Shown here: piece by piece, positions 1 through 8,652 of the stretch
Position numbering within the stretch: the stretch's first letter is position 1
Layout: each line of letters starts with the position of its first letter
Assembly (NCBI RefSeq): GCF_002949735.1
Contig: NZ_CP026681.1
Span: 3,410,001-3,474,000, forward strand
DNA: 64,000 bases
Source of the DNA: Nostoc sp. 'Peltigera membranacea cyanobiont' N6
Lineage (GTDB): Bacteria; Cyanobacteriota; Cyanobacteriia; Cyanobacteriales; Nostocaceae
Direction: 5' to 3'
Translations under genes and position numbers: made by a program
Notes under the pieces: model-generated
What the model was told of the DNA's origin: nothing
The model's input: only the letters and a program-made list of their open reading frames with translations
The model's database searches: none

Positions 1-213
1 CTCGTAATTTTCGGGGTCGCGGAGTTCCTCAATCAAGTACCCGCTGATTTCAATCGCCAAGTTGGGATTGTTCGCGTTAATCGTGCGAACCGCTTGCGAC
101 AATGCGCTCTGGTACTGGGACTCAAGCACGACATAGACCACCTTGATTAAACTACGACCGCGTAAGTTATCAGGCGCAATGTGTCTAATGGTGGACTTGA
201 CGTGTGTGAACAT
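1..213 (-). CDS. chlH: Magnesium chelatase subunit H, N-terminal fragment
   Basis: This is the first 71 codons of a minus-strand gene that runs off the left edge. It starts at the ATG at 211-213. The translation begins MFTHVKSTIRHIAPDNLRGR, continues with a VVYVVLESQYQSALSQAVR stretch and then AIEISGYLIEELRDPENYE. That is the highly conserved start of cyanobacterial ChlH, the large porphyrin-binding subunit of Mg-chelatase, which inserts Mg2+ into protoporphyrin IX with ChlI and ChlD. The frame stays open to base 1. About 95% of the protein (family length around 1,330 residues) lies outside the window. Identification is by remembered family sequence and is strong because this N-terminus is nearly invariant. 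Confidence 0.88.
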   Translation of the reverse strand, partial: MFTHVKSTIRHIAPDNLRGRSLIKVVYVVLESQYQSALSQAVRTINANNPNLAIEISGYLIEELRDPENYE

Positions 214-527
214 GCTTCTTCGGCTCCTTTGATGCGTGTTCTCTGAAGGAAGTTCCTCGCGGCATCATCAGCCACAAGTAACTTGTGAACTTTTAGGCAA
301 TATCTGTTTTTTATCAGAAAATGCTTGCCCAGTAGGCATTTTATCGCTTATATGACACAAATCGATATAAAAAACGAAATATTTCTTTGTAATTGTTGAC
401 TTTAAGTAGAAGTATTAGCTCACAATTTGTAAATTTTTATTTACATTGCTAATTAACTATTTAGCTATAAATACTGTTGTCTATATTCTGCGATCGCAGA
501 GATTTTGAATGTCTGTCAACGAAATCA

Positions 528-743
528 TCAATTGACAGTACCAATAGGGGGGTCGCATATCCGGGGTTTTTTGTAGGCATAAGATAATAACTGCTCAGGA
601 GTCATACCCAAACTCTTGGCAGCAGAAAGAGCAAGGAGATTAGCACGAGAGTCATAGCAGCTTTCAACCGCATCTGCAAGCTTGCTTGATATACATACTT
701 CGCCTTTTTGGATAATGCGATCGCTTTGAGCTTTAGATAAATT
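528..743 (-). pseudogene. Short reading frame without a start codon, possible gene remnant
   Basis: A minus-strand frame of 71 codons is open between two stops but has no ATG, GTG or TTG near its upstream end. Its composition is protein-like, for example a stretch reading SKLADAVESCYDSRANLLAL and then GMTPEQLLSYAYKKPR. The nearest ATG is internal and would leave only about 23 residues. I do not recognise a family. It may be the 3' remnant of a lost gene, or chance. Confidence 0.25.
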
Positions 744-828
744 TTATTAAGGTTAAAAATGTCAATAATAGAGGAGTGAACATGTAGCGTTTCATATTAG
801 AAAAACTCACGACTTCTAAAATTTTGAT

Positions 829-854
829 AAAAACCCCGCTTTCTGATAGCGGGG
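829..854 (-). terminator. Rho-independent terminator of the M23 peptidase gene
   Basis: The stem CCCCGCT / AGCGGGG (834-840 and 848-854) with a 7-base loop is followed on the minus strand by a run of five T. It lies about 30 bases past the stop of the peptidase gene. Confidence 0.8.
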
Positions 855-884
855 AAATTTAAGTTTAAAAAACTAGATAGAAAA

Positions 885-1697
885 TTAAGGTTGGGAACCA
901 GGAGCATTACCATTAACAACAGCACTCGCTATCCAATTATTAGTACCAGCAATGTGATACCAACGGCGATCGGGCTTACCTGTCCAAGTATCTGCTACAG
1001 AATCGCCATATTTCCATCCATCAAAATTAACTCTTACAGTACCTCCCAATCTTCCAACAATTGAAGAAGATGTGGAAGTGCCAGAACGTACATTAACTCC
1101 AGCAGGAGCAGTAACTCCACTGAAATTGACACGGATGTAGTCGTCACTAACAATACCATTTCTGGAAGTGTATGTCCCACTCGTCATAGTTATAACTTGA
1201 TAACCATCCACAACTAGGTTGCGGTTTGGGAAATTTATATGAAGATGGGGGCCTGTAGATATCGCACACTTAGGATCGTTAGGAGTGTCAGCAGCTACTA
1301 CACCTATCTGTTGTCCTTTTTTGAAAAATTGACCTGTATACAAACCAAATGCTTTAAGGTGCATTAGTGTGTAATTACCATCTGGAGAGCTAAATAAAAT
1401 AGCATTATGATTATCTGCTCCTCTCGCTTGACAAACTTTGACTATTGTTGAGTCAACAGGTGCCAATACTGGAGTACCAGGACTAATAGCGAAATCAACA
1501 GCATTCGATTGTGTATTCCAGCCATCATTATGAGAACCAGTTCCTCTGCTAATCGTCGCGCTTTTACCTGCTTGCCAAGGAAAGCTCCAAGATGCCGCCA
1601 TAGCTGGTGCAGTAACAGCAGAAGACATCAGGATTACACAAGGGAAAATGAGCGATTTTAATTTTGCTCGAATGTTTAATTGATATTTACTCATCAT
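885..1697 (-). CDS. Secreted M23 family (LasA/beta-lytic type) peptidase with SH3 domain
   Basis: 270 residues. Residues 1-34 form a signal peptide (basic start, hydrophobic core, AMA-A cleavage site). The peptidase domain spans about 40-165. Candidate zinc ligands are His56 (in GSHNDGW), Asp68 (NAVDFA) and His153, with His113 (LMHLK) and His151 of the HLH motif completing the site. The first His lies 12 residues before the Asp, so this resembles the LasA/beta-lytic arrangement rather than the compact HxxxD of most M23 enzymes. A bacterial SH3-like domain follows (about 195-260; starts VNVRSGTSTSSSIVGRL). Likely role: cutting peptidoglycan cross-bridges or other Gly-rich peptides outside the cytoplasm. 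The start has tandem ATG codons. The gene is divergent from the HTH gene and ends at a clear terminator. Confidence 0.8.
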   Translation of the reverse strand: MMSKYQLNIRAKLKSLIFPCVILMSSAVTAPAMAASWSFPWQAGKSATISRGTGSHNDGWNTQSNAVDFAISPGTPVLAPVDSTIVKVCQARGADNHNAILFSSPDGNYTLMHLKAFGLYTGQFFKKGQQIGVVAADTPNDPKCAISTGPHLHINFPNRNLVVDGYQVITMTSGTYTSRNGIVSDDYIRVNFSGVTAPAGVNVRSGTSTSSSIVGRLGGTVRVNFDGWKYGDSVADTWTGKPDRRWYHIAGTNNWIASAVVNGNAPGSQP

Positions 1698-1832
1698 TTT
1701 TCTCAGTATGTTTTGTAGATTTTATACTACTGATACAAATATGTATTAATTAAGACTAATTATCCTCTAGCAAACATCAGGAGTTATGCTAGGATTGCAT
1801 CAGTAAAAATTATCACCATCGGAAATATAGTC

Positions 1833-2321
1833 ATGCCATCTAGCAACGAACCATTTACTCAAGCAGCGAATAGCTGGGACTTGGAAACCCTTTACTCTGA
1901 TTTGTCATCATTGAAAGGTAAGCGTTTGACACCAGTGGAAAAGCGACACTTGCGAGGTTTGCTTTGTGGCTGTAGTCCGGCTGAAATAGCTGAGAAACTT
2001 GGCAAAAACGGCAAGGGTGTAGAAACTGACCTTTGTGCAACTATATATAGGTATGTCAAAAGTCTGTTGGATAAGTCTGATGAAAAGTTAGAAAATTGGC
2101 GAAATATTTCTGAATGGCTAGATGATGCGGGGTATAAAAATCAGTCGATAAAGGTTCCAGGCTTAGATTTATCGCCTGAGAAAGCAGTAGTTAATGTAAC
2201 TAATATAAATATTGAAAGCGATCAAATAGTATTTTTGATTAGCATGAAAATTCCAACTTATCAAGATTCAGATTCTTTGGAAGATGAATTAAATAACTTA
2301 GATAATTATAGAAGCAATTAG
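1833..2321 (+). CDS. Small protein with the HTH found at the N-terminus of cyanobacterial signalling NTPases
   Basis: 162 residues. Residues about 30-80 form a helix-turn-helix (LTPVEKRHLRGLLCGCSPAE, then a recognition-helix-like segment and IYRYVKSLL), followed by NWRNISEWLDDAGYK. This block is familiar from the N-termini of many cyanobacterial NB-ARC, TIR and WD40 proteins, where it acts as an adaptor or DNA-binding module. Here it stands alone, followed by about 60 residues containing a beta-rich stretch (VVNVTNINIESDQIVFLISM) and an acidic tail. The family link is from memory; the function is unknown. It may regulate the divergent peptidase gene, but nothing in the sequence proves that. 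Confidence 0.6.
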   Translation: MPSSNEPFTQAANSWDLETLYSDLSSLKGKRLTPVEKRHLRGLLCGCSPAEIAEKLGKNGKGVETDLCATIYRYVKSLLDKSDEKLENWRNISEWLDDAGYKNQSIKVPGLDLSPEKAVVNVTNINIESDQIVFLISMKIPTYQDSDSLEDELNNLDNYRSN

Positions 2322-2403
2322 TATTTATCTTCTGCCTAAATCATATCTAACCTTCCCATACCATCCAAACCAACATTCCCAATAATATTTTCACTGGGGA
2401 GCT

Positions 2404-2453
2404 AAAAAAATTATTAAAAAATCCCCTCAACTTTCGGAAAATGAGAGTTGAGG
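2404..2453 (-). terminator. Terminator of the gcv operon
   Basis: A 10-pair stem (CTCAACTTTC / GAGAGTTGAG, one wobble) lies about 35 bases past the gcvP stop. On the minus strand it is followed by two T-runs. The hairpin could also serve the converging HTH gene. Confidence 0.65.
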
Positions 2454-2485
2454 AGAGCAAGTTTTAACTAAACTGTATGGTGCTA

Positions 2486-5464
2486 TCAGGAATAAGCATC
2501 CATTGGCAGACAAGAACAAACAAAATTCCTGTCGCCAAAGGCTGCATCAATGCGACCAACAGCAGGCCAGAATTTATATTCACGAGTCCAAGAAGCAGGA
2601 TAGGCGGCTTGTTCGCGAGAATAGGAATGGTGCCATTCTCCTGTAATAAGACTTTCAGCAGTGTGGGGTGCGTTCTTTAAAACATTATCTTGGATATCCA
2701 CCTTGCCTGATTCTATTTCGGCAATTTCTTGGCGAATAGAAATCAAAGCATCACAGAAACGATCCAACTCTTGTTTAGATTCACTTTCTGTAGGTTCCAC
2801 CATGATTGTACCTCCTACAGGCCAGGAGACAGTCGGCGCATGGAAACCGTAATCTATCAGACGCTTGGCTACATCATCGATTTCGATCGCAGCTGATTTT
2901 TTGAGCGATCGCAAATCTAAAATACATTCATGGGCAACTAGACCATTTTTCCCCTGATACAAAACCGGATAGTACGATTCCAGTTTCTTGGCGATGTAGT
3001 TAGCGTTGAGAATCGCCACCTTAGTTGCTTGGGTTAAACCATCTGCACCCATCATGGCGATGTACATCCAAGAAATCACCAGAATACTGGCACTACCCCA
3101 AGGCGCAGCCGCCACAGCACCAATATGTTGGGTACTGGTGATTGGGGATTGGGGATTGGGAATTTCCTCTTTCCTAGTCCCCAGTCCCAAGTCCCCAGTC
3201 CTGACTACAGCATGTCCAGGCAAAAATGGCACAAGATGAGAGGCTACCCCAACGGGGCCCATACCAGGGCCACCGCCACCATGAGGAATACAAAAAGTTT
3301 TATGCAAATTTAAATGGCAAACATCCGCGCCAATATCTCCAGGACGGCAAATGCCTACTTGGGCGTTCATATTTGCCCCATCCATGTAAACTTGTCCACC
3401 GTGACTATGGACAACAGCGCAGATTTCCTGAATTGGCTCCTCAAAGACACCGTGAGTTGAGGGATATGTCACCATTAAGGCGGCTAATTCATTGCTGTGT
3501 TTTTCTGCCTTAGCCTTCAGGTCATCAACGTCAATATTACCTTGTGAGTCACAGGCAACAGCCACCACCTTCATCCCGCACATTACCGCACTTGCTGGGT
3601 TTGTCCCATGTGCAGAAGTGGGAATCAAACAAACGTTGCGGTGTGCTTCACCCCGATTTTCGTGATATTGACGAATTACTAAAAGTCCCGCGTATTCGCC
3701 CTGAGAACCAGCATTTGGCTGTAGAGAAATCCCAGCAAAACCAGTAATTTCAGCTAACCATTTCTCAAGTTGCTTAAATATCATTTGATAACCCTGAGTT
3801 TGCGACGCAGGGGCAAATGGATGAATCTTGCCAAATTCTTCCCAAGTTACCGGAATCATTTCAGCAGTTGCATTCAACTTCATTGTGCAAGAACCCAAAG
3901 GAATCATCGATGTTGTTAGCGACAAGTCCTTGCTTTCTAGCTTGTGCAGATAGCGCAATAACTCAGTTTCTGAGTGATAGCGGTTAAAAACTGGGTGGGT
4001 GAGATATGTACTGGTACGGGTGAGGGGAAGATGGGGGGAGGGGGAGATACAGAGAAGCGGAGAAAACCATTCTTCTAAACTGAAGGGTAGTTCATTTTCG
4101 CCTGCAAAGATTGCTAAGATGTGAAGCACATCATCTACTGTAGTAGTTTCATCCAGTGAGATACCAACAGCAGTTGCATCAAAAATCCGCAAATTAATTT
4201 GAAGCTGTTCGCTATTTGCCAGAATATCTTCTAAATTGTGTGTTCCCAGTTCTACTCGCAGCGTATCAAAGAAAGATTCTGAAACGACCCTATAACCCAA
4301 ACGCTTCAGTCCTTGTGCCAGTAACACCGTCAAGGAATGGATATTTTCAGCAATTTGCTTCAGTCCAGCAGGCCCATGATAGACCGCGTACATACTCGCC
4401 ATTACTGCCAGCAACACCTGTGCAGTACAAATATTACTAGTAGCTTTTTCGCGGCGGATATGCTGTTCGCGGGTTTGCAAAGCCAGACGTAATGCAGGCT
4501 TACCTTGAGCATCTTTTGATACTCCCACAATTCGCCCCGGAACCAGCCGCTTATACTCTTCCTTCGTAGCAAAGTATGCCGCATGAGGCCCCCCAAACCC
4601 CAAGGGAATACCGAAGCGCTGGGTACTACCGACAGCAATATCAGCACCAAATTCCCCAGGAGGGGTGAGCAAAGTTAAACTTAAAGGATCTGCTGCTACC
4701 GTCACCAATGCACCCTTAGCATGGGCTTTTTCTATAAAAGCACGGTAGTCGTAAATAGTGCCATCACTTGCGGGGTATTGTAGAACAGCCCCAAAAATTG
4801 CTCGCTCAAAATCAAATGTTTGATGATCGCCGACAATAATATTAATCCCTAATGGTTTAGCCCGTGTTTGTAACACGTCAATAGTTTGGGGATGGCAATC
4901 ATGAGAGACAAAATAGGCATTTGCCTGATTTTTGGAGACACCGTAGCTTAAACTCATTGCTTCAGCTGCGGCTGTGGCTTCATCAAGTAACGAAGCATTA
5001 GCGATTTCCAAACCTGTGAGGTCGATAATCAGGGTTTGAAAATTGAGCAGCGCTTCTAGTCGCCCTTGGGCAATTTCTGGCTGATAAGGAGTGTAAGCAG
5101 TATACCAACCTGGGTTTTCTAGGATGTTACGCCCAATCACAGGTGGGGTAATAGTGTCGTAATATCCCATACCGATGTATGAGCGGAAAACCTGATTTTT
5201 GTTAGCAACTTTTTTTAACGATACCAGTGCTGCATACTCGCTTTCAGCTTCTGGTAACTTTAGCGGTTGCTTCAGCCGAATTGTCTGGGGAACTGTTTTA
5301 TCGATTAGGGCATCCAGGCTGGGAAACCCCAAAACCTTAAGCATAAGCTGGATGTCATCAGAGTTAGGGCCAATGTGTCTTGGCACAAAACTACTTAACT
5401 TTTGACTTTTTCCGTCCAGCACTTGCTGCTCATTAGACTTGAGAATAGGGGCGTTCAATACCAC
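2486..5464 (-). CDS. gcvP: Glycine dehydrogenase (decarboxylating), P-protein
   Basis: 992 residues. This PLP enzyme decarboxylates glycine and passes the aminomethyl group to the lipoyl arm of GcvH; in cyanobacteria it works in photorespiratory glycine breakdown. The N-terminal half has FVPRHIGPN and the TAYTPYQPEIAQGRLEAL region. The C-terminal half has the PLP-lysine motif HLNLHKTFCIPHGGGGPG. The start is GTG at 5462-5464, preceded by GGAG at good spacing. Two segments look like repeat-derived in-frame insertions. Residues about 752-778 (GDLGLGTRKEEIPNPQSPIT and a few more) are encoded by an STRR array at 3131-3210. Residues about 465-483 (near SPLLCISPSPHLPL) are encoded by a purine/pyrimidine-biased repeat at about 4018-4070. 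The frame stays open, so the enzyme is probably functional. Third gene of gcvT-gcvH-gcvP. Confidence 0.97.
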   Translation of the reverse strand: MVLNAPILKSNEQQVLDGKSQKLSSFVPRHIGPNSDDIQLMLKVLGFPSLDALIDKTVPQTIRLKQPLKLPEAESEYAALVSLKKVANKNQVFRSYIGMGYYDTITPPVIGRNILENPGWYTAYTPYQPEIAQGRLEALLNFQTLIIDLTGLEIANASLLDEATAAAEAMSLSYGVSKNQANAYFVSHDCHPQTIDVLQTRAKPLGINIIVGDHQTFDFERAIFGAVLQYPASDGTIYDYRAFIEKAHAKGALVTVAADPLSLTLLTPPGEFGADIAVGSTQRFGIPLGFGGPHAAYFATKEEYKRLVPGRIVGVSKDAQGKPALRLALQTREQHIRREKATSNICTAQVLLAVMASMYAVYHGPAGLKQIAENIHSLTVLLAQGLKRLGYRVVSESFFDTLRVELGTHNLEDILANSEQLQINLRIFDATAVGISLDETTTVDDVLHILAIFAGENELPFSLEEWFSPLLCISPSPHLPLTRTSTYLTHPVFNRYHSETELLRYLHKLESKDLSLTTSMIPLGSCTMKLNATAEMIPVTWEEFGKIHPFAPASQTQGYQMIFKQLEKWLAEITGFAGISLQPNAGSQGEYAGLLVIRQYHENRGEAHRNVCLIPTSAHGTNPASAVMCGMKVVAVACDSQGNIDVDDLKAKAEKHSNELAALMVTYPSTHGVFEEPIQEICAVVHSHGGQVYMDGANMNAQVGICRPGDIGADVCHLNLHKTFCIPHGGGGPGMGPVGVASHLVPFLPGHAVVRTGDLGLGTRKEEIPNPQSPITSTQHIGAVAAAPWGSASILVISWMYIAMMGADGLTQATKVAILNANYIAKKLESYYPVLYQGKNGLVAHECILDLRSLKKSAAIEIDDVAKRLIDYGFHAPTVSWPVGGTIMVEPTESESKQELDRFCDALISIRQEIAEIESGKVDIQDNVLKNAPHTAESLITGEWHHSYSREQAAYPASWTREYKFWPAVGRIDAAFGDRNFVCSCLPMDAYS
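3131..3210. repeat. STRR array inside gcvP
   Basis: Tandem short units GATTGGG/GATTGGGG face the complementary series CCCAGTC/CCCCAGTC, so the array can fold on itself. The same unit types form intergenic arrays at 11601-11636 and 43413-43481. Here it is translated. Confidence 0.8.
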
Positions 5465-5642
5465 AAATTACTCTCCAGATGGTACTATTTCATATTTTGC
5501 AATAAATACTGATGAGAAGTAGGTGTAACTTTGAATTTTATCTAAATTTCATGACTTATTTTCGAGTGGAGTGGTAGAGAAGATATGGGGAGACAGTGAC
5601 GCAGGGAAATCTTCATTCTCTGCTTCACCATCTCCCTCTTCC

Positions 5643-6032
5643 TTACTCCCCTTCCACCTGGGCGCGATACTCATCTGCTGTCAAGGCATCCTCAACTTCA
5701 CCAGGGTCATTGACACGCACTTTCAAAAACCACCCTTCTCCGTAGGGGTCTTCTGACACTTCTTCGGGAGAATTAATTAAGGCTTCATTGCGTTCTATAA
5801 CCGTGCCTGTGACTGGTGAATTCAGTTCTTCAACGGCTTTTACTGATTCAATTGTGCCAAAGTTTTCTCCCCTGGTCAGAGCGTCGCCAATTTCTGGCAG
5901 TTCCAAAAAGACGATATCACCCAATTCATGGACGGCAAACTCAGTAATGCCAATGGTGGCAATTTCGCCATCTATTCGCACGTATTCATGAGAATCGAGG
6001 TATCTAAAATCTTGAGGATATTCAAAAGACAT
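5643..6032 (-). CDS. gcvH: Glycine cleavage system H protein
   Basis: 129 residues, the usual length. GcvH is the lipoylated shuttle that carries the aminomethyl group between GcvP, GcvT and the L-protein. The lipoyl lysine is in FGTIESVKAVEELNSPVTG. The start ATG at 6030-6032 has a strong Shine-Dalgarno (GAGGAAG). It lies between gcvT (125 bases upstream) and gcvP (178 bases downstream). The gap to gcvP holds a purine/pyrimidine-biased repeat at about 5570-5642 that reaches the gcvH stop. Confidence 0.97.
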   Translation of the reverse strand: MSFEYPQDFRYLDSHEYVRIDGEIATIGITEFAVHELGDIVFLELPEIGDALTRGENFGTIESVKAVEELNSPVTGTVIERNEALINSPEEVSEDPYGEGWFLKVRVNDPGEVEDALTADEYRAQVEGE

Positions 6033-6157
6033 ATCACTTCCTCTCCCTTATCAAAAAAATTATTGCCCCAACAGTCATCCAAGCCATATCTAGTAATGAA
6101 CCTTACTGTAGATTGAGTAACTCACAACACATTATTCCTCAAAAACCCCGGCTCTTA

Positions 6158-7336
6158 TCAGTTGGCAACACGATTTTTTGACCGATAAAAGGGACGTTTA
6201 ACTACAACTGCTGGATAAGCTTTGCCACGAATTTCGACTTCTAGCTGCTGACCAACGGTTGCTAGTTGGGTAGGAACGTAGGCTAAGGCAATGGGATAAC
6301 CAACTGTGGGCGACAGAGTGCCACTGGTAACTTCTCCCACCACTTTACCTGCTGATAACACTTGATAGCCATGACGGGCAATGTTGCGTCCTTGGGTTTG
6401 TAAACCCACCAATCGGCGCTGCACTCCAGTGGCTTTTTGCTGTGCTAAAACTTCTCGTCCGATAAAATCACATTTGGTATCTAAGTGAACTAGCCACCCC
6501 AAACCTGCTTCTAAGGGTGTGGTGGTGTCATCGATATCTTGTCCGTAAAGTGCCATCGCTGCTTCTAGGCGCAGGGTGTCTCTCGCACCAAGTCCACAGG
6601 GGATAACACCAGCTTTATGGAGATTTCGCCACAATTCTACCCCCACATCTGAGTCTACCATCACCTCAAAGCCATCTTCTCCGGTGTAACCTGTGCGGGC
6701 CAGGAAGGCAGGTTTCCCTAGTAGGGTTGCTTCTAAATGTCCGAAGGCTTTGATTGGTTCTAAGTCTTCTTTCACTAATGGCTGGAGATATTTAATCGCT
6801 TTTGGCCCTTGGACGGCAATTAAGGCTTTTTCTGGTGAAAGGTCTTGGAATTGCAACTTATCCAGGTCAAGATGTTGCAATAACCATGCTTTATCTTTAC
6901 CAGAGGTTGCTGCATTGACGATGATAAATGCCTTTTGTATACCAGTAGTGTCTTCACCTTGGTAATAAACAATGATGTCGTCAATAATTCCAGCTTGGGG
7001 ATTTAACAATACGGTGTATTGTGCTTGACCAGGTTGCAATCGACTCAAGTCTGAAGGCACTAGAGGCTGAAGTTGGGAAATGAGATTTTTACCTTGGAGA
7101 GTAAATTTACCCATGTGGGAAATATCGAACATTCCGGCTGTATTTCTTACAGCCTCGTGTTCGCGGCTAATACCACTAAATTGCACGGGCATTTCCCAGC
7201 CGCCAAAGCTGGTAAAGCGGGCTTTGAGTTCTACACCCAGTTGATATAAAGGGGTTCGCGCCAGAGATTGGGCGTTGTCTTCTTGATTAGCCACAGGTAA
7301 TTTTGCGTAGATGCGGAGCAACTTGCCGTTAGGCAT
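6158..7336 (-). CDS. gcvT: Glycine cleavage system T protein (aminomethyltransferase)
   Basis: 392 residues. GcvT transfers the methylene group from aminomethyl-GcvH to tetrahydrofolate and releases ammonia. Seen: the N-terminal YQLGVELKARFTSFGGWEMP and FDISHMGKF motifs, TGYTGEDGFEV, and the C-terminal GEVTSGTLSPTVGYPIALAY. The ATG at 7334-7336 has GAGG just upstream; an in-frame GTG at 7292-7294 (before ANQEDN) is an alternative start that would match shorter homologues. First gene of the gcv operon. I saw no glycine-riboswitch-like leader in the 176 bases upstream. Confidence 0.95.
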   Translation of the reverse strand: MPNGKLLRIYAKLPVANQEDNAQSLARTPLYQLGVELKARFTSFGGWEMPVQFSGISREHEAVRNTAGMFDISHMGKFTLQGKNLISQLQPLVPSDLSRLQPGQAQYTVLLNPQAGIIDDIIVYYQGEDTTGIQKAFIIVNAATSGKDKAWLLQHLDLDKLQFQDLSPEKALIAVQGPKAIKYLQPLVKEDLEPIKAFGHLEATLLGKPAFLARTGYTGEDGFEVMVDSDVGVELWRNLHKAGVIPCGLGARDTLRLEAAMALYGQDIDDTTTPLEAGLGWLVHLDTKCDFIGREVLAQQKATGVQRRLVGLQTQGRNIARHGYQVLSAGKVVGEVTSGTLSPTVGYPIALAYVPTQLATVGQQLEVEIRGKAYPAVVVKRPFYRSKNRVAN

Positions 7337-7512
7337 CGCACCTCAACATCTATCATCCTACGAGAGATTAGGGAAGAGGTGACAGGGGGTAGATGATAGG
7401 GAATAATTTCTACCCTGTAAGCTGTACCCGCTTCCCTTCTTCATTCCTTTGTCCTCTTCTGTGAGGTTTAATAGTTAATGGTGGAAGTGTTGAGATTTAT
7501 TAAGAAGACATT

Positions 7513-8010
7513 ATGAAATATTGGCGACTAATAGCTAGCTGTGTTTTAGCTTTGGTTCTTTTTTTGTTTCCCCTATCGGCGGAAGCTGCGAGTTCTTCCA
7601 GTATTACCCGTTCTGTGGGTAATGATGAACTCAAGGGTAAGGATTACTCTGGTCAAAGTTTAATTGGCACTGAGTTTACCAATCTCAAATTAGAGAATGC
7701 TAATTTTAGCAATGCTGATTTACGTGGCACTGTATTCAACGGTACTCTGCTGGAGGGAGTAAATCTGCATGGTGCTAATTTTAGTGAAGGCATAGCTTAT
7801 CTATCAAGATTTAAGGATGCTGATTTGAGTGATGCTGTGTTAACCGATGCAATGATGCTGCGTTCTACTTTTGATGATGTAAATGTCACAGGCACTGATT
7901 TTACGAATGCAATTTTAGATGGAACGCAAGTTAAAAAGCTTTGTGTTAAAGCAAGTGGTGTTAATTCTAAAACTGGTGTAGATACTCGTGAGTCTTTAGG
8001 ATGTAAGTAG
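7513..8010 (+). CDS. Exported pentapeptide-repeat protein
   Basis: 165 residues with a signal peptide (about 1-25, ending SAEAA). About 15 pentapeptide units A(D/N)(L/F)xx span residues 45-145, for example NANFSNADLRGTVF and HGANFSEG. They form a right-handed quadrilateral beta-helix. The C-terminus has two Cys (KKLCVKA and SLGCK) that could make a disulfide. Such small proteins occur in the thylakoid lumen or periplasm of cyanobacteria; their role is unknown. Divergent from gcvT. Confidence 0.8.
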   Translation: MKYWRLIASCVLALVLFLFPLSAEAASSSSITRSVGNDELKGKDYSGQSLIGTEFTNLKLENANFSNADLRGTVFNGTLLEGVNLHGANFSEGIAYLSRFKDADLSDAVLTDAMMLRSTFDDVNVTGTDFTNAILDGTQVKKLCVKASGVNSKTGVDTRESLGCK

Positions 8011-8652
8011 AATCTAGCCCCTCGTTAAAAGGTGGACAGAACTACCTAAAAGTACCAAAGTCTACCTTTTAAAGTTTGTAATCTGGCAGAATGTTGAGAA
8101 AGGATTAAACGAATTAAAATATCATTCCGAATTTTAATCAAGCGAACCTTTGAAGCATCAACTAAAGCCTTGTGATTTGGGGAGCATCCCAAATGTGCAA
8201 GTTTAATTTACATCCGAGATTCTGGCTTATCCCGGAGAATAAAAAACGAACCGCAAAGGACGCAAAGGACACAAAGAGAAGAGGATTTAAAAGGATTTTC
8301 ATGTCAGTTCCGTATATTTTTGCCAAATTTGGATGCTCGCTGTGATTGGGAGCTTATTTTGAATTACCAAATACAATATTATAGTTCATAAAATCCAATC
8401 GCATTCTGATAGATATACTTTGATTCTGCTTGATAAAACAAAACCGAATAAGTATCTATCTCAGGATACAGTTTGAGTTGATATTTCAGATATCTATCTA
8501 AAAGTATAAGAACATATAAATTGTTAAGAAAAATTATTTTTTCTACCCATAGTGGTGAAAGCGATCGCTCAAAAGAAAGATGGAATCTTCTAACCCTCTG
8601 TGTCAAGGTTATATCAGTAAGGACTACGAACACTTTGCCGAGGAGAACACAG
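8011..8652. other. Intergenic region with a MITE-like element
   Basis: About 640 bases. It holds the inverted-repeat element at 8179-8340. The part from 8380 to 8652 should contain the promoter and leader of the hemerythrin gene; an HIP1 site lies at about 8560. Confidence 0.6.
8179..8340. repeat. MITE-like element with imperfect terminal inverted repeats
   Basis: The left end GGGGAGCATCCCAAATGTG (from 8179) is matched by the reverse complement of the right end (8320-8340, ATTTGGATGCTCGC). The core at 8249-8281 carries the dispersed repeat GAACCGCAAAGGACGCAAAG. That repeat recurs at 34868-34900 and, inverted, at 39911-39950. Confidence 0.55.

Larger units (their letters stand above)
214..884. 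other. Intergenic region between chlH and the M23 peptidase gene
   Basis: About 670 bases, AT-rich, holding one HIP1 octamer (490-497), a decayed minus-strand reading frame (528-743) and the peptidase terminator near its right end. The 214-500 part should contain the chlH promoter and leader, but I see no convincing -35/-10 pair. Confidence 0.6.

Noticed and set aside
7337..7512. Possible glycine riboswitch before gcvT
   Set aside because: I found no tandem aptamer core, and the leader is only 176 bases shared with a divergent gene.
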